A stretch of 64,000 nt of DNA from Lysobacter oculi (GCF_003293695.1 NZ_CP029556.1:878001-942000), one strand, 5' to 3'; numbered from the stretch's first letter, positions 8,552 to 22,213 are shown. Notes: a model not told the origin generated them from the sequence alone. A program made the numbers and translations.

Positions 8552-9373
8552 TCAATACATCTCGCGGTTCAGGCCCAGCGATTCCAGCACGCGGCTGGAT
8601 ATTTCCTCGATCGACGCATGTGTCGTCGACAGCACGGGGATCTGTTCATTGCTGAAGATGATGTCCGCGGCGGCGACTTCGCGCTTGCAGGTCGCCAGTT
8701 CCGCATAGCGCGAATTGGGGCGGCGCTCCTGGCGGATCTCGTGCAGGCGATCCGGGTCGATGGTCAGCCCGAAGATCTTGTGGCGATGCGCACGCAGCTT
8801 GGGCGGCAGGCGCTCGCTTTCCAGATCCTCCTCGGTCAGCGGGTAATTCGCCGCCCGCACGCCGTGGTGCAGCGCCAGATAGACACAGGTCGGTGTCTTG
8901 CCCGCACGCGACACGCCGACCAGGATGAGATCGGCATCGGTGTAGTCCACGCGCATCCCGTCGTCGTGGGTGAGCGCGTAGTTCATCGCGTTGATGCGCT
9001 TGTGATAGCTGTCGAAATCGACGATGCCATGCGCCTTGCCCACGCGCGGCTGGCGCTGGCTGCCCAGCTCGTCTTCCAGCGGCGCGATGAAGGGCGCGAA
9101 GACATCCAGCATCAATGCCCCGCTCTCGCCGAGGATGGCGGTCAATTCGCCGTCCACGCAGGTGTTGACCACGATGGCACGCATCCCCGCCTCTTCGCCG
9201 GCCCGGCGGATGGTCTCGGCCGCCTGGCGCGCCTTGTCCGGCGTGTCGACGAAGGGAATGCGGTCGGTGTTGAACGGCTGGTGGTTGAACTGCGTCAACA
9301 GGCTGTGGCCGATGGTCTCGGCGGTGATGCCGGTGCCATCGGACACGTAGAAAACCGGGCGTTTATCGGGCAT
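8552..9373 (-). CDS. ppsR: PEP synthase regulatory protein PpsR (kinase/pyrophosphorylase)
   Basis: Bifunctional enzyme that switches PEP synthase off by ADP-dependent phosphorylation of a threonine and on again by phosphate-dependent removal. The family hallmarks are the N-terminal [14 protein letters not shown] segment and the P-loop GVSRAGKT at residues 153-160; 273 residues is the normal length. It is divergent from its target gene ppsA, 91 bases away. This pairing is standard in proteobacteria and gives strong support. Confidence 0.96.
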   Translation of the reverse strand: MPDKRPVFYVSDGTGITAETIGHSLLTQFNHQPFNTDRIPFVDTPDKARQAAETIRRAGEEAGMRAIVVNTCVDGELTAILGESGALMLDVFAPFIAPLEDELGSQRQPRVGKAHGIVDFDSYHKRINAMNYALTHDDGMRVDYTDADLILVGVSRAGKTPTCVYLALHHGVRAANYPLTEEDLESERLPPKLRAHRHKIFGLTIDPDRLHEIRQERRPNSRYAELATCKREVAAADIIFSNEQIPVLSTTHASIEEISSRVLESLGLNREMY

Positions 9374-9464
9374 GTCGGGTTCCGGATGAAATCGCGCGCG
9401 TCGGGAAGGCTAAAATAACGCGCTGACGTCCCCGGCGTCCCCTTCCCACACTCCGGAGCCTGCC

Positions 9465-11837
9465 TTGAGCGCCAACATCCTCTGGCTGAAAGACCTTCGC
9501 CTGACCGACCTCGCCCAGGTGGGCGGCAAGAATTCCTCGCTCGGCGAGATGATCGGCCAACTGGCCGGCCTGGGCGTCTCGGTGCCGGGCGGCTTCGCCA
9601 CCACCGCGGATGCCTTCAAGGCCTTCATCGCCCACAACGACCTGCACGCGCGCATCTACGACAAGCTCGGCACGATCGATGTCGAAGACGTCCCCGCGCT
9701 GACCAAGGCCGGCGCCGAGATCCGCGGCTGGGTGATGGATGCGCCGCTGCAGCCCGAGCTGGATGCCGACATCCGCACCGCCTACAAGCAGATGTGCGAC
9801 GAGAACGGCGTCCCGGACATGGCCGTCGCCGTGCGTTCCTCCGCCACCGCCGAAGACCTGCCGGATGCGTCCTTCGCCGGCCAGCAGGAAACCTTCCTCA
9901 ACGTGACCGGCGCCGATGACGTGGTGCGCAAGGTCAAGGAAGTCTTCGCCTCGCTCTACAACGACCGCGCGATCGCCTATCGCGTCCACCACGGCTTCGC
10001 CCACGAGGACGTGTTCCTCTCCGCCGGCGTGCAGCAGATGGTGCGTTCGGATGTCGGCGCGTCGGGCGTGCTGTTCACGCTGGACACCGAAAGTGGTTTC
10101 CGCGATGTCGTCTTCGTCACCTCCAGCCTCGGCCTCGGCGAAATGGTCGTGCAGGGCGCGGTGAATCCCGACGAGTTCTACGTCTACAAGCCCACGCTGA
10201 AGGCCGGCAAGCCGGCGATCCTGCGTCGCGCGCTGGGCAGCAAGCAGCTGCGCATGGTGTATTCCGATGTGCCGGGCGAACGCGTCCGCACCGAGGACAC
10301 GCCGGCCGAACTGCGCAACGCCTTCTCCATCAACGATGCCGATGTGCATGAACTCGCCAAGCAGGCGCTGGTGATCGAACAGCATTACGGCCGCCCGATG
10401 GACATCGAATGGGCGAAGGACGGCATCAGCGGCAAGCTGTTCATCGTGCAGGCGCGCCCGGAAACGGTGAAGTCGCGCGCCAAGGCGACCCAGATCGAGC
10501 GCTATGCGCTGCAGCAGCGCGGCGAAGTGATCTGCGAAGGCCGTGGCGTGGGCCAGAAGATCGGCGCCGGCGTGGCCCGCGTGGTGCGTTCGCTCGAAGA
10601 CATGAGCCGCGTGCAGCCCGGCGACGTGCTGGTGGCCGACATGACCGATCCCGACTGGGAACCGGTGATGAAGCGTGCCGCCGCCATCGTCACCAACCGG
10701 GGTGGCCGCACCTGCCACGCCGCGATCATCGCACGTGAGCTGGGCGTGCCCGCCGTGGTCGGCACCGGCAACGCGCTCGACACCATCCGCGATGGCGAGG
10801 AAGTCACCGTCAGCTGCGCCGAAGGCGACACCGGCTACATCTACAAGGGCGCCCTGCCCTTCGAGCGCACCACGACCGATCTCGACAACATGCCGCCGGC
10901 GCCGCTCAAGATCATGATGAACGTGGCCAACCCGGAACGCGCCTTCGACTTCGGCCAATTGCCGAACGCGGGCATCGGACTGGCGCGCCTGGAGATGATC
11001 ATCGCCAGCCACATCGGCGTGCATCCCAAGGCGCTGCTCGAGTACGCGCAGCAGGACGCCGCGACCCGCGCCAAGATCGACGCGAAGATCGCCGGTTACG
11101 CATCGCCGGTCGACTTCTACGTGGACCGCCTGGCCGAGGGCATCGCCACCATCACCGCGTCGGTCGCGCCGAACCCGGTGATCGTGCGCCTGTCGGACTT
11201 CAAGTCCAACGAGTACGCCAACCTCATCGGCGGCAACCGCTACGAGCCGCACGAAGAGAACCCGATGATCGGTTTCCGTGGCGCCTCGCGCTACATCGAC
11301 CCGAGCTTCGCCGAGGCGTTCGCACTGGAGTGCCGCGCGGTCAAGCGCGTGCGCGAGGACATGGGCCTCGACAACCTGTGGGTGATGATCCCGTTCGTGC
11401 GCACGCTGGACGAAGGCCGCAAGGTCATCGAGGTGCTGCGCAAGAACGGCCTGGTGCAGGGCGAGAACGGCCTGAAAGTCATCATGATGTGCGAAGTGCC
11501 TTCGAACGCGCTGCTGGCCGACGAGTTCCTCGATATCTTCGACGGCTTCTCCATCGGTTCCAACGACATGACCCAGTTGACGCTGGGCCTGGACCGCGAC
11601 TCCAGCATCGTCGCCAACCTGTTCGACGAACGCGATCCGGCGGTGAAGAAGATGCTGTCGATGGCGATCGCCGCGGCCAAGAAGAAGCAGAAGTACGTCG
11701 GCATCTGCGGCCAGGGCCCGAGCGATCATCCGGACCTCGCCCAATGGTTGATGGATGAAGGCATCGAATCGGTGTCGCTCAACCCCGATACCGTGGTCGA
11801 TACCTGGCTCAAGCTGGCCGGTTCCAAGGCCGGGTGA
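9465..11837 (+). CDS. ppsA: Phosphoenolpyruvate synthase
   Basis: Converts pyruvate and ATP to PEP, AMP and phosphate, the entry step of gluconeogenesis from pyruvate. The order of domains is ATP-grasp (from [14 protein letters not shown]), phosphohistidine swivel domain with catalytic His418 in [14 protein letters not shown], and a TIM-barrel PEP-binding domain ending with [17 protein letters not shown], which carries the catalytic Cys. The start is TTG at 9465, with GGAG 8 bases upstream; the next Met would delete the conserved N-terminus, so TTG is preferred. The threonine controlled by PpsR should lie next to His418 (the T in GRTCH). 790 residues is typical. Confidence 0.97.
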   Translation: MSANILWLKDLRLTDLAQVGGKNSSLGEMIGQLAGLGVSVPGGFATTADAFKAFIAHNDLHARIYDKLGTIDVEDVPALTKAGAEIRGWVMDAPLQPELDADIRTAYKQMCDENGVPDMAVAVRSSATAEDLPDASFAGQQETFLNVTGADDVVRKVKEVFASLYNDRAIAYRVHHGFAHEDVFLSAGVQQMVRSDVGASGVLFTLDTESGFRDVVFVTSSLGLGEMVVQGAVNPDEFYVYKPTLKAGKPAILRRALGSKQLRMVYSDVPGERVRTEDTPAELRNAFSINDADVHELAKQALVIEQHYGRPMDIEWAKDGISGKLFIVQARPETVKSRAKATQIERYALQQRGEVICEGRGVGQKIGAGVARVVRSLEDMSRVQPGDVLVADMTDPDWEPVMKRAAAIVTNRGGRTCHAAIIARELGVPAVVGTGNALDTIRDGEEVTVSCAEGDTGYIYKGALPFERTTTDLDNMPPAPLKIMMNVANPERAFDFGQLPNAGIGLARLEMIIASHIGVHPKALLEYAQQDAATRAKIDAKIAGYASPVDFYVDRLAEGIATITASVAPNPVIVRLSDFKSNEYANLIGGNRYEPHEENPMIGFRGASRYIDPSFAEAFALECRAVKRVREDMGLDNLWVMIPFVRTLDEGRKVIEVLRKNGLVQGENGLKVIMMCEVPSNALLADEFLDIFDGFSIGSNDMTQLTLGLDRDSSIVANLFDERDPAVKKMLSMAIAAAKKKQKYVGICGQGPSDHPDLAQWLMDEGIESVSLNPDTVVDTWLKLAGSKAG

Positions 11838-11858
11838 GGCCGGTCCGGCCCAAAGGAG

Positions 11859-11884
11859 AACGCCGGCTGGATGCCGGCGTTTTT
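11859..11884 (+). terminator. Rho-independent terminator of ppsA
   Basis: A 9-bp stem, AACGCCGGC (11859-11867) with GCCGGCGTT (11873-11881), loop TGGAT, and a run of T afterwards. It sits between convergent ppsA and orn. Confidence 0.9.
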
Positions 11885-11905
11885 CTTTGCGCCACCGGAC
11901 CGCGG

Positions 11906-12478
11906 TCAGGCGGTCGCGGGCAGCCCTGCCAGCGCGCCCATGGACAGGCGGTAGTGGCGGAGCTCGTCGATGGAGTCGCGCACGTCGCTCAGCGCGGTAT
12001 GCGCGCTTTCCTTGTGGAAGCCGGCCAGCACCGCCGGCGCCCAGCGCCGGGCCAGCTCCTTGATCGTGGAGACGTCGAGGTTGCGGTAGTGGAAATGGCG
12101 CTCCAGTGCCGGCATTTCCCGGTGCAGGAAGCGGCGGTCCTGGCAGATCGAGTTGCCGCACATCGGCGAGGCGCGCTCCGGCACCCATGCGCGCAGGAAC
12201 TCCAGCGTGCGCGCTTCGGCCTCGGCCATCGGCACGCCCTCCTCCAGCACCCGCCGCCACAGCCCCGAACGGCCGTGCTGGTTGCGGTTCCATTCGTCCA
12301 TGGCCTCCAGCGTGGCCAGCGGATGGGCGATGGCCAGCTCCGGCCCTTCCGCCAGCACGTTGAGCTGGGCGTCGGTCACGATGGTGGCGATCTCAAGAAT
12401 CGAATCGGACCGGGTATCCAGGCCGGTCATCTCCAGGTCGATCCAGATCAGTCTGCTGTTGGGTGAATCCGCGCTCAT
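11906..12478 (-). CDS. orn: Oligoribonuclease
   Basis: 3'-5' exonuclease that degrades 2-5 nt RNAs and pGpG to mononucleotides; usually essential in gammaproteobacteria. DEDDh family: Asp14 and Glu16 in WIDLEMTGL, the later [15 protein letters not shown] segment and [14 protein letters not shown] with the last catalytic His and Asp. The product has 190 residues, a few more than the E. coli enzyme. The start is ATG 12478; Met1 is followed by a short extra SADSPNSR tail before the conserved core. It is divergent from the mechanosensitive channel gene. Confidence 0.97.
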   Translation of the reverse strand: MSADSPNSRLIWIDLEMTGLDTRSDSILEIATIVTDAQLNVLAEGPELAIAHPLATLEAMDEWNRNQHGRSGLWRRVLEEGVPMAEAEARTLEFLRAWVPERASPMCGNSICQDRRFLHREMPALERHFHYRNLDVSTIKELARRWAPAVLAGFHKESAHTALSDVRDSIDELRHYRLSMGALAGLPATA

Positions 12479-12583
12479 GGGTGCCTGGCTGGTTGCTTGC
12501 CGGCATGATACCGGCTGGACAGCGCTGCTTCGCCGAAGCTGGCCTGGCCGGTAGCGAATCTTTCACCTGCGCCCGTTTAGGAT

Positions 12584-12616
12584 GGCGCTTGTTTCCAGCG
12601 CCCCGTCACGGGGCGC
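12584..12616 (+). promoter_or_regulatory. Two mutually exclusive hairpins in the mscS leader
   Basis: Stem A pairs GGCGCT (12584-12589) with AGCGCC (12597-12602). Stem B pairs GCGCCCC (12598-12604) with GGGGCGC (12610-12616). They share 12598-12602, so only one can form. They end 18 bases before the mscS ATG. Confidence 0.35.
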
Positions 12617-12634
12617 GCGCATTTCAGGACGCCG

Positions 12635-13579
12635 ATGACACCCGCCACCACCGCAAAAACAGCCGCAGCCGCCCCCCGTGAACTGATCAAGGAGCTCAAC
12701 GGCGTCGACTGGCTCCAACTTGCAGAGACCTGGGGGCTGAAGCTGTTGGCCGCCGTCGTCATTTTCCTGGTCGGCCGCTGGTTGGCCGGGCGGCTGTCGG
12801 TCGGGCTGGACCGGGTCATGGGGCGCGCCGGCGTGGACGTCACCCTGGGCGGGTTCCTGCGCAACATCGCCTACGCGGTCATGCTGGTGCTGGTCCTGAT
12901 GACCGCACTGACCGCGCTTGGCGTGCCCACCACCTCGATGTTCGCGATCCTTGGCGCAGCCGGCCTTGCGGTGGGCCTGGCGCTGAAGGATTCGCTGTCG
13001 AACATCGCCTCCGGGGTCATGCTGATCGTGCTGCGCCCGTTCCGTACCGGCGACCACGTCGTCGCCGCCGGGCAGGAAGGCACCGTGCTGGAGATCCGTG
13101 TGTTCCAGACGCGCCTGCGCGCTTTCGACCACCGGGTGATCATCCTGCCGAACAGCGAGATCACCACCGCACCGATCATCAATTTCAGCACCCTGCCGAT
13201 TCGGCGCATGGACGTTACCGTAGGCGTCGGTTATGACGATGACCTGCAGAAGGCGCGCGACGTGCTGCTGCGCATCGCCGAACAGGAGCCGCTGATCGAG
13301 ACGGATCCGGCACCGGCGGTGCGCGTGGTCAACCTGGGCGAGAGCAGCGTGGACCTCGTGCTGCAGGCCTTCGCCAAGAACGCCAACTATCTGGATGCGC
13401 GCAGCCGGGTCATCGAAGCCGTGCGCAACCAGTTGATCGAACAGGGCTTGAACATCCCCTACCCGCAGCGCGACCTGCACGTCTATCACAGCGATGCCAA
13501 CGGCCGCCCGATCGCCGACCTGCTGCTGCGTGGCATTGCCGACGACGGCGACCTGCCGGCGAAGACACCGGCCAGCTGA
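12635..13579 (+). CDS. Small-conductance mechanosensitive channel, MscS family
   Basis: Inner-membrane tension-gated channel that releases solutes under hypo-osmotic shock. The 314 residues give three membrane helices (about 33-50, 88-108 and the Gly/Ala-rich pore helix AILGAAGLAVGLALKDSLSN). The pore helix is followed by the beta domain (LRPFRTGDHVVAAGQEGTVLEI, RVIILPNSEI) and the alpha/beta vestibule ending NIPYPQRDLHVY. It resembles E. coli MscS (286 residues) with a short Ala/Pro-rich N-terminal extension and a 25-residue C-terminal tail. It stands alone, divergent from orn. Confidence 0.93.
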   Translation: MTPATTAKTAAAAPRELIKELNGVDWLQLAETWGLKLLAAVVIFLVGRWLAGRLSVGLDRVMGRAGVDVTLGGFLRNIAYAVMLVLVLMTALTALGVPTTSMFAILGAAGLAVGLALKDSLSNIASGVMLIVLRPFRTGDHVVAAGQEGTVLEIRVFQTRLRAFDHRVIILPNSEITTAPIINFSTLPIRRMDVTVGVGYDDDLQKARDVLLRIAEQEPLIETDPAPAVRVVNLGESSVDLVLQAFAKNANYLDARSRVIEAVRNQLIEQGLNIPYPQRDLHVYHSDANGRPIADLLLRGIADDGDLPAKTPAS

Positions 13580-13657
13580 CACACAGACGCGCTGCGCGCG
13601 CGTTGTCGTATGCACGCCACAACGCGGGCATGATGGCCGCTCATCAGGGACACCGAC

Positions 13658-14122
13658 ATGCTGCAGAACGCTTCATCCGCCCTTGGCCACTACGCGATCC
13701 TCACCGCGATGCTGGCGCCGGCGTTCTTCCTGACCGCCACCGCCGCCTTGCTGGCCGCCGCCAATACGCGGCTTGCGCGCGTGGTCGATCGCCTGCGCAG
13801 CCTGATCGTCGCCTGGGAGCTGGATGCACCGGACCGCGCCGAGCGCGACGAGCAGATCCTGCGCCATCGCCAGCGTGCGCACCTGGTGCTGCGCGCCTGC
13901 CGCCTGCTCTACGGCGGGTTCGCCGCTTTCGTCGGTACCAGCCTGGCCTTGGCCATGGATGCCTTCCTCGGCTTCAGGCTGGGCGCGCTGCCGACCCTGC
14001 TGGCCGTGGTGGGCGTGATGTTCCTGCTGGGTTCCAGCGTGGCGATGTGGCGCGAGGTCAGCCTGGCGGTGAAGAGCTTCGATGCGGAACTGGATCAGGA
14101 GCTGGCCCGCCGCAGGATCTGA
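13658..14122 (+). CDS. DUF2721 family membrane protein
   Basis: Inner-membrane protein of unknown function, 154 residues. One hydrophobic segment lies near the N-terminus (about 12-33), then a charged amphipathic stretch (RVVDRLRSLIVAWELDAPDR, EQILRHRQRAHLVLRA), then two more helices (about 86-105 and 112-130). This three-helix plan with the conserved NTRLARVVDRLR motif fits DUF2721. It lies 78 bases after the mscS stop and is convergent with tadA. No partner gene suggests its role. Confidence 0.8.
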   Translation: MLQNASSALGHYAILTAMLAPAFFLTATAALLAAANTRLARVVDRLRSLIVAWELDAPDRAERDEQILRHRQRAHLVLRACRLLYGGFAAFVGTSLALAMDAFLGFRLGALPTLLAVVGVMFLLGSSVAMWREVSLAVKSFDAELDQELARRRI

Positions 14123-14152
14123 GCCGGCCTCTGCATGCCGCGAAGCCGCAGC

Positions 14153-14743
<591 letters not shown>

Positions 14744-14748
<5 letters not shown>

Positions 14749-16312
14749 CCCACTCGATCGTCGCCGGCGGCTTTCCGCTGATGTCGTAGACCACCCGCGA
14801 GACGCCGCGCAGCTCGTTGATGATGCGGTTGCTCACCCGGCCCAGGAACTCGTACGGCAGGTGCGCCCAGTGTGCGGTCATGAAGTCGATGGTCTCCACC
14901 GCGCGCAGCGCGATGACCCATTCGTAGGCGCGGGCGTCACCGACCACGCCCACCGACTTCACCGGCAGGAACACCGCGAAAGCCTGCGAGGTCTTGTCGT
15001 AGAGATCGGCGCGACGCAGTTCGTCGATGAAGATGGCATCGGCCTGCGCCAGCAGTTCGGCGTATTCGCGCTTCACTTCGCCCAGGATGCGCACACCCAG
15101 GCCCGGACCGGGGAACGGATGGCGATAGACCATCTCGCGCGGCAGGCCGAGTTCAACACCCAGGCGGCGCACCTCGTCCTTGAACAGCTCGCGCAGCGGC
15201 TCGACTAGGCCGAGCTTCATGTCTTCGGGCAGGCCGCCCACGTTGTGGTGGCTCTTGATGACATGCGCCTTGCCGGTCTTGCTGCCGGCGGACTCGATCA
15301 CGTCCGGGTAGATGGTGCCCTGCGCCAGCCAATTGGCATTGCTGAGCTTGTTCGACTCTTCGTCGAAAATATCGACGAACAGGTTGCCGATGATCTTGCG
15401 CTTGGCCTCCGGATCCTCGACGCCCCTGAGCTTGTCGAAGTAGCGATCGGCGGCATTCACGCGGACCACCTTGACGCCCATGTGCTCGGCGAACATCGCC
15501 ATCACCTGGTCGCCTTCCTGCCAGCGCAGCAGGCCGGTATCGACGAACACGCAGGTCAGCTGGTCACCGATCGCGCGATGCAGCAGCGCCGCGACCACCG
15601 ACGAATCCACGCCGCCCGACAGCCCCAGGATCACTTCATCCGACCCCACCTGCTCGCGGACGCGGGCGATCTGGTCTTCGATGATGTTGGCCGGCGTCCA
15701 CAGCGTTTCGCAGCCGCAGATGTCGACCACGAACCGGCGCAGCAGCGCTTCGCCGCCGCGGGTATGGGTCACTTCCGGGTGGAACTGCACGCCGTAGATC
15801 TTCCTGGCGTCGTCGGCGAAGGCGGCGATGCCGAGGCGGTCGGTCTTCGCGGTCACGCTGAAACCGGGCGGCGCCTTCGACACGTGATCGCCGTGGCTCA
15901 TCCAGACATTGGTGCCGTCGGGCAGCGACTTCAGCACCGACATCAGCGCATCCTCGCCCACCAGTTCCAGCTCGGCGTGGCCAAACTCGCGCTGGTTGCC
16001 GGCTTCGGTATCACCGCCCAGTTGCTTGGCCAGCGTCTGCATGCCGTAGCAGATGCCGAGGATCGGCGTGCCGGCATCGAACACCTGCGCCGGCGCGGCG
16101 GGACAACCGGCTTCGGTGGTGGACTCCGGGCCGCCACTGAGGATGATGCCCTTCGGCGCGAACGCGGCGATCTCCGCCGGGTCGTGGTCCCAGGCCCAGA
16201 TTTCGCAATACACGCCGATCTCGCGGATGCGGCGGGCGATCAGCTGGGTGTACTGCGCGCCGAAATCGAGGATGAGGATCTTGTCGCTGTGGATGTCGTG
16301 GGCGCGCGTCAT
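14744..16312 (-). CDS. guaA: GMP synthase (glutamine-hydrolysing)
   Basis: Last step of GMP synthesis: XMP, ATP and glutamine to GMP. The class I glutaminase domain has Cys88 in GICYGMQTL and the His178/Glu180 pair in [10 protein letters not shown]. The ATP-pyrophosphatase loop SGGVDSS is at 232-238, and the C-terminal XMP-binding dimer domain ends with ATIEWE, as in nearly all GuaA. The start is ATG 16312; a GTG at 16318 is in frame. 522 residues is normal. It is last in a guaB - small ORF - guaA row with 8-base gaps, so one transcript is likely. Confidence 0.97.
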
Positions 16313-16320
16313 GGTCACGG

Positions 16321-16452
16321 TCAGCAGGGCTCGGTCGCGCCGGTGGCGCAGTCAATGGATTGGGTCTGGTGGCGGAACACCGCCAGCCAGGCTGCGATGA
16401 TCACCGCGGCCATCAGCAGCATCAGCCACAGCGGCTTACGGCGACGGAACAT
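16321..16452 (-). CDS. 43-residue single-pass membrane protein between guaB and guaA
   Basis: Small gene, not recognised. It starts ATG 16452, 8 bases after the guaB stop, and ends TGA 8 bases before the guaA ATG, so it fills the gap exactly as an operon member would. The product begins with a basic MFRRRK, then one hydrophobic helix (about residues 8-26, [18 protein letters not shown]), then a short polar tail with two cysteines ([13 protein letters not shown]). Positive-inside charge predicts a cytoplasmic N-terminus and a periplasmic Cys pair. The ribosome site is weak, so coupling to guaB translation is likely. Coding status rests on position, length and composition. Confidence 0.6.
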   Translation of the reverse strand: MFRRRKPLWLMLLMAAVIIAAWLAVFRHQTQSIDCATGATEPC

Positions 16453-16460
16453 GGGGATGA

Positions 16461-18879
<2,419 letters not shown>

Positions 18880-18961
18880 GCGATGCGGGCCTGGCTGCGC
18901 GGGGTCGCCATTATCGCCGCGAAACCGGGCATGCTGTCGCGGGCGTTCAAAGGAATGGATT

Positions 18962-19732
18962 TTGAAGACGATTCTGGGCGTCGCGCTGCTTGCGGCAAGC
19001 CTGCTGGCGCTGGTACTGGCCGGCTTTTACTTCGGCCAACGCCGGCTGGTCTATTTCCCCGACATGACGCGGGGCGATGCCGATGTCGCCAGCAATTTCG
19101 ACATCCTCCGCCCCGATGGCGTCCACCTTCGCGGCTGGGAAGACCGTCCCGGGAAACCACGCGCCCTGCTCTACTTCGGCGGCAACGCGGAAACCCTGCA
19201 ATCCGCCCGCGCCCAGCTGGCCGGATGCTGCGCGGGCTGGACCCGCTACGTCGTGCCCTATCGCGGCTACGGCGGCAGCGACGGCGAGCCCGCCCGCGAC
19301 GCCATGCTCGCCGACGCACTGGCGCTCTACGACGAGGTGGCGAAGCGGCATCCCGGGCAACCCGTCGCGGTGGTCGGGCGCAGTCTCGGCAGCGGCGTCG
19401 CGGCATGGGTGGCGAGCCAACGCCCCGTCGCGAAACTGGTGCTGGTCACGCCGTTCGACTCGCTGGGCAAGGTGGCGAAGGTGCATTACCCGTGGCTGCC
19501 GGTGGGCCTGTTACTGCGCGAGCGTTACGACAGCGCCGACTGGCTGCGCGGACGCCGCGAACCCACGCTGGTCCTGCGTGCCAGCGAGGACCGCGTGGTG
19601 CCGGCGGCGAATACCGATGAATTGCTGGCCGCGCTGCCACCCACCACACAGGTGGTGGCGATCGAAGGCAGCCACGATTCCCTGTCCACGTCGCCGGCCT
19701 ATGGCCAGGCGCTTGCCGCCTTCCTGCGCTAG
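18962..19732 (+). CDS. Membrane-anchored alpha/beta hydrolase
   Basis: Serine hydrolase of the BEM46/YfhR type with unknown substrate. The proposed start is TTG 18962, 7 bases after AAAGGA; there is no better ATG, and the longer open frame upstream belongs to the opposite-strand folD. The 256-residue product has an N-terminal membrane anchor (about residues 3-22) followed by [11 protein letters not shown], typical of this group. The oxyanion region is YFGGNAET, the nucleophile elbow VGRSLGSGV, the acid ASEDRVVP and the His GSHDSL. Its stop TAG shares bases with the moeB stop on the other strand (CTAG, 19729-19732), so the two genes overlap tail to tail by 4 bp. Confidence 0.88.
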   Translation: MKTILGVALLAASLLALVLAGFYFGQRRLVYFPDMTRGDADVASNFDILRPDGVHLRGWEDRPGKPRALLYFGGNAETLQSARAQLAGCCAGWTRYVVPYRGYGGSDGEPARDAMLADALALYDEVAKRHPGQPVAVVGRSLGSGVAAWVASQRPVAKLVLVTPFDSLGKVAKVHYPWLPVGLLLRERYDSADWLRGRREPTLVLRASEDRVVPAANTDELLAALPPTTQVVAIEGSHDSLSTSPAYGQALAAFLR

Positions 19733-20805
19733 TCGCGGCTGCCGCAGGCCGGGCAGTCCGGATCCGGGCGCACGCGGGTCTCGCGGAACCGCATCGCCAG
19801 CGCATCGAACTGCAGCAACCTGCCGGTCAACGGCTCGCCGAAGCCGAGCAGCAGCTTGAGCGCTTCGGTGGCCTGCACCAGCCCGATGATGCCCGGCACC
19901 ACGCCCAGCACACCGGCCTCGGCGCAGTTGGGCGCATCCTCCGGCGCTTCGGGGAACAGGCAGCGGTAGCACGGCGCTTCGCCACGACGACGCCCGGCAT
20001 CGAACACACTCGCCTGCCCGTGGAAACGCTGCACCGCGCCGTACACCAGCGACTTGCCGAGCCGCAGGCAGGCGTCGTTGAGCACGTGGCGCACCGGGAA
20101 GTTGTCGGCGCCGTCGATCACCACATCGGCATCAGCGATGAGCGCATCGACATTGCCTGCATCCACCCGCAAGTTGATGCTCTCGATGTCGATGGTCGGA
20201 TTGAGCGCCAGCAGCCGTTCGCGGGCGGAATCCACTTTCGCGGCCGAGTCCACGCCGGCATCGACATCCACCACCTGCCGCTGCAGGTTGCTGCGGTCGA
20301 CGATGTCGTCATCCACCAGCCGCAGATGGCCGATGCCCGCCGCCGCCAGATACAACGATGACGGCGCACCCAGCCCGCCCGCGCCGATGATCACGATGCG
20401 TGACCGGCTCAACACCCGCTGGCCTTCGATGCCGATCTCCGGCAGGCGCATCTGCCGCGAATAGCGTTCGAGGAAATCGGCGTCTTCGCGGGCGGCGATC
20501 ATCGGCAGGCCGGCATCGCGCCAGGCTTCGGTGCCGCCTTCGACGCTGGCGATGGTGTCGAAACCCTGCCCCGCCATCACCTCCGCCGTCGCCTTCGAAC
20601 GCAGGCCGCGCTGGCAGAGCAGCAGGATCTCGGCATCGCGCGGCAAAACGGAAGCGGCATCTTCCAGCAACAGGTCCTGCCCGATCGCCTCGGCACCTTC
20701 GGCCATGCCGCTGGCGCGTTCGGTCTCGTTGCGGATGTCGATGAGCCGCGCACCGGCTTCGCGTCGCGCGCGCGCTTCGGCCGGGGTCAGCAGCCGCACG
20801 CCCAT
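19729..20805 (-). CDS. moeB: MoeB/ThiF adenylyltransferase with N-terminal rhodanese domain
   Basis: E1-like enzyme expected to adenylate the C-terminus of a ubiquitin-like sulfur carrier (MoaD or ThiS). Residues 1-105 form a rhodanese domain with active-site loop CQRGLRS (Cys64), so it may also carry sulfur. Residues from about 112 form the MoeB domain: nucleotide loop GAGGLG (141-146), the DDDIVDRSNLQRQ strand, and two zinc pairs CYRC and CPAC. The usual fusion (MOCS3, MoeZ) has rhodanese at the C-terminus; here the order is reversed. 358 residues. It begins 3 bases after der and is convergent with the hydrolase gene. No other molybdopterin or thiamine gene is near. Confidence 0.92.
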   Translation of the reverse strand: MGVRLLTPAEARARREAGARLIDIRNETERASGMAEGAEAIGQDLLLEDAASVLPRDAEILLLCQRGLRSKATAEVMAGQGFDTIASVEGGTEAWRDAGLPMIAAREDADFLERYSRQMRLPEIGIEGQRVLSRSRIVIIGAGGLGAPSSLYLAAAGIGHLRLVDDDIVDRSNLQRQVVDVDAGVDSAAKVDSARERLLALNPTIDIESINLRVDAGNVDALIADADVVIDGADNFPVRHVLNDACLRLGKSLVYGAVQRFHGQASVFDAGRRRGEAPCYRCLFPEAPEDAPNCAEAGVLGVVPGIIGLVQATEALKLLLGFGEPLTGRLLQFDALAMRFRETRVRPDPDCPACGSRD

Positions 20806-20808
20806 GGA

Positions 20809-22209
20809 TCAGTTCTTGCGCTTGACGTGGCGGATCAGCCGGCGCTTCTTGGCCACCTGCCGCTCGCTCAGCACGTTCTTCTTGTCCTTGTACGGGTTCT
20901 CGCCTTCCTTGAAGACGAAACGCACCGGCGTGCCGATCAGCTTGAAGCGCTTGCGGAAGAAGTTCTCCAGATAGCGCTTGTAGCTCTCCTGCAGCGTGCG
21001 CAGGCGCGTGCCGTGGATGATGAAGGTCGGCGGGTTGCTGCCGCCCGGGTGGGCGAAACGCAGCTTGGGCACATGGCCGCGCACGACCGCCGGCGGATGC
21101 GTTTCGTAGGCGATTTCGATGGCGAGGTTGACCTCGCTGGTGCCGAATTCGCGGGTCGCCGAGCCGTGCGCGCGGTGGATCGCGCGGAACAGCTCACGCA
21201 GGCCGGAGCCGTGCAGCGCCGAGATGCGCACCGCTTCCGCCCAGTCGACGAAGGCGAGTTTGCGCGACAACAGGTCTTCGGCCTGCTGGCGGGTGTAGTC
21301 GGACAGGCCGTCCCATTTGTTGATGGCGACGACCAGCGCGCGGCCGGCGTCGAGGATGGCGCCGAGCACGGTGGCGTCCTGGTCGGTCACGCCTTCGGTG
21401 GCGTCGAGCATCAGCACGGCGACCTGGCATTCCTCGATCGCCTGCAGGGTCTTGACCGCGGAGAACTTCTCGACCGCCTCGTCCACGCGCGACTTGCGGC
21501 GCAGGCCGGCGGTGTCGATCAGGCGGTACTTGCGGCCGTCGCGTTCGATGTCGATGGCGATGGAGTCGCGGGTCGTGCCCGGCACGTCGGAGGCGATCAT
21601 CCGCTCCTCGCCGAGGATGCGGTTCACCAGCGTCGATTTGCCGACGTTGGGGCGACCGATGAAGGCGATGCGGACGCGCTCCGGGTCGGTGTCGAGGCTT
21701 TCGCCGCTGCCGGCTTCGGGCAGGCGCGGATAGACCTCGTCCAGCAGGTCGTCGATGCCCGAACGGTGCGAAGCGGCGGTCGGCACCACATCCTCGAAAC
21801 CGTAGCGGGCGAACTCGCCCACCGACTGGCGGATGTCCAGGCCATCGACCTTGTTGACCACCAGCAGCACCGGGCGGCCGGATTTGCGCAGCCAGCGCAG
21901 GATTTCGTCATCCAGCGCGGACGGGCCTTCACGGCCATCGACCACGAACAGGACGAGGTCGGCTTCTTCCGCCGCGGCGCGGGCCTGGCGCGCGGTGGCG
22001 CCAGCCAGACCTTCCTCGTTGCCGGCGATGCCGCCGGTATCGACCAGCACGAACGGCTGGTCCTCGCGGAGGCGGCAGACGCCGTAGTGGCGGTCACGGG
22101 TGACGCCGGGCTGGTCGTGGACCAGGGCGTCACGGCTGCGCGTCAGCGCATTGAACAGCGTGGACTTGCCGACATTGGGCCGCCCTACCAGCGCAACGGT
22201 CGGCAACAT
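20809..22209 (-). CDS. der: Ribosome biogenesis GTPase Der (EngA)
   Basis: Essential GTPase in 50S subunit assembly. Two tandem G domains are visible: the first with GRPNVGKST (residues 8-16), DTGG and NKVDG, the second with [22 protein letters not shown] and NKWDG. A C-terminal KH-like domain follows ([39 protein letters not shown]) and a basic tail. 466 residues is normal. It follows bamB by 4 bases, the order found in most gammaproteobacteria. Confidence 0.98.
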   Translation of the reverse strand: MLPTVALVGRPNVGKSTLFNALTRSRDALVHDQPGVTRDRHYGVCRLREDQPFVLVDTGGIAGNEEGLAGATARQARAAAEEADLVLFVVDGREGPSALDDEILRWLRKSGRPVLLVVNKVDGLDIRQSVGEFARYGFEDVVPTAASHRSGIDDLLDEVYPRLPEAGSGESLDTDPERVRIAFIGRPNVGKSTLVNRILGEERMIASDVPGTTRDSIAIDIERDGRKYRLIDTAGLRRKSRVDEAVEKFSAVKTLQAIEECQVAVLMLDATEGVTDQDATVLGAILDAGRALVVAINKWDGLSDYTRQQAEDLLSRKLAFVDWAEAVRISALHGSGLRELFRAIHRAHGSATREFGTSEVNLAIEIAYETHPPAVVRGHVPKLRFAHPGGSNPPTFIIHGTRLRTLQESYKRYLENFFRKRFKLIGTPVRFVFKEGENPYKDKKNVLSERQVAKKRRLIRHVKRKN

Positions 22210-22213
22210 CGGA

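Noticed and set aside
9363..12293. A 976-codon open frame antisense to ppsA
   Set aside because: It exactly shadows a well-conserved gene in very GC-rich DNA, where antisense frames stay open. Its sequence is Arg/His/Val-rich without any domain.
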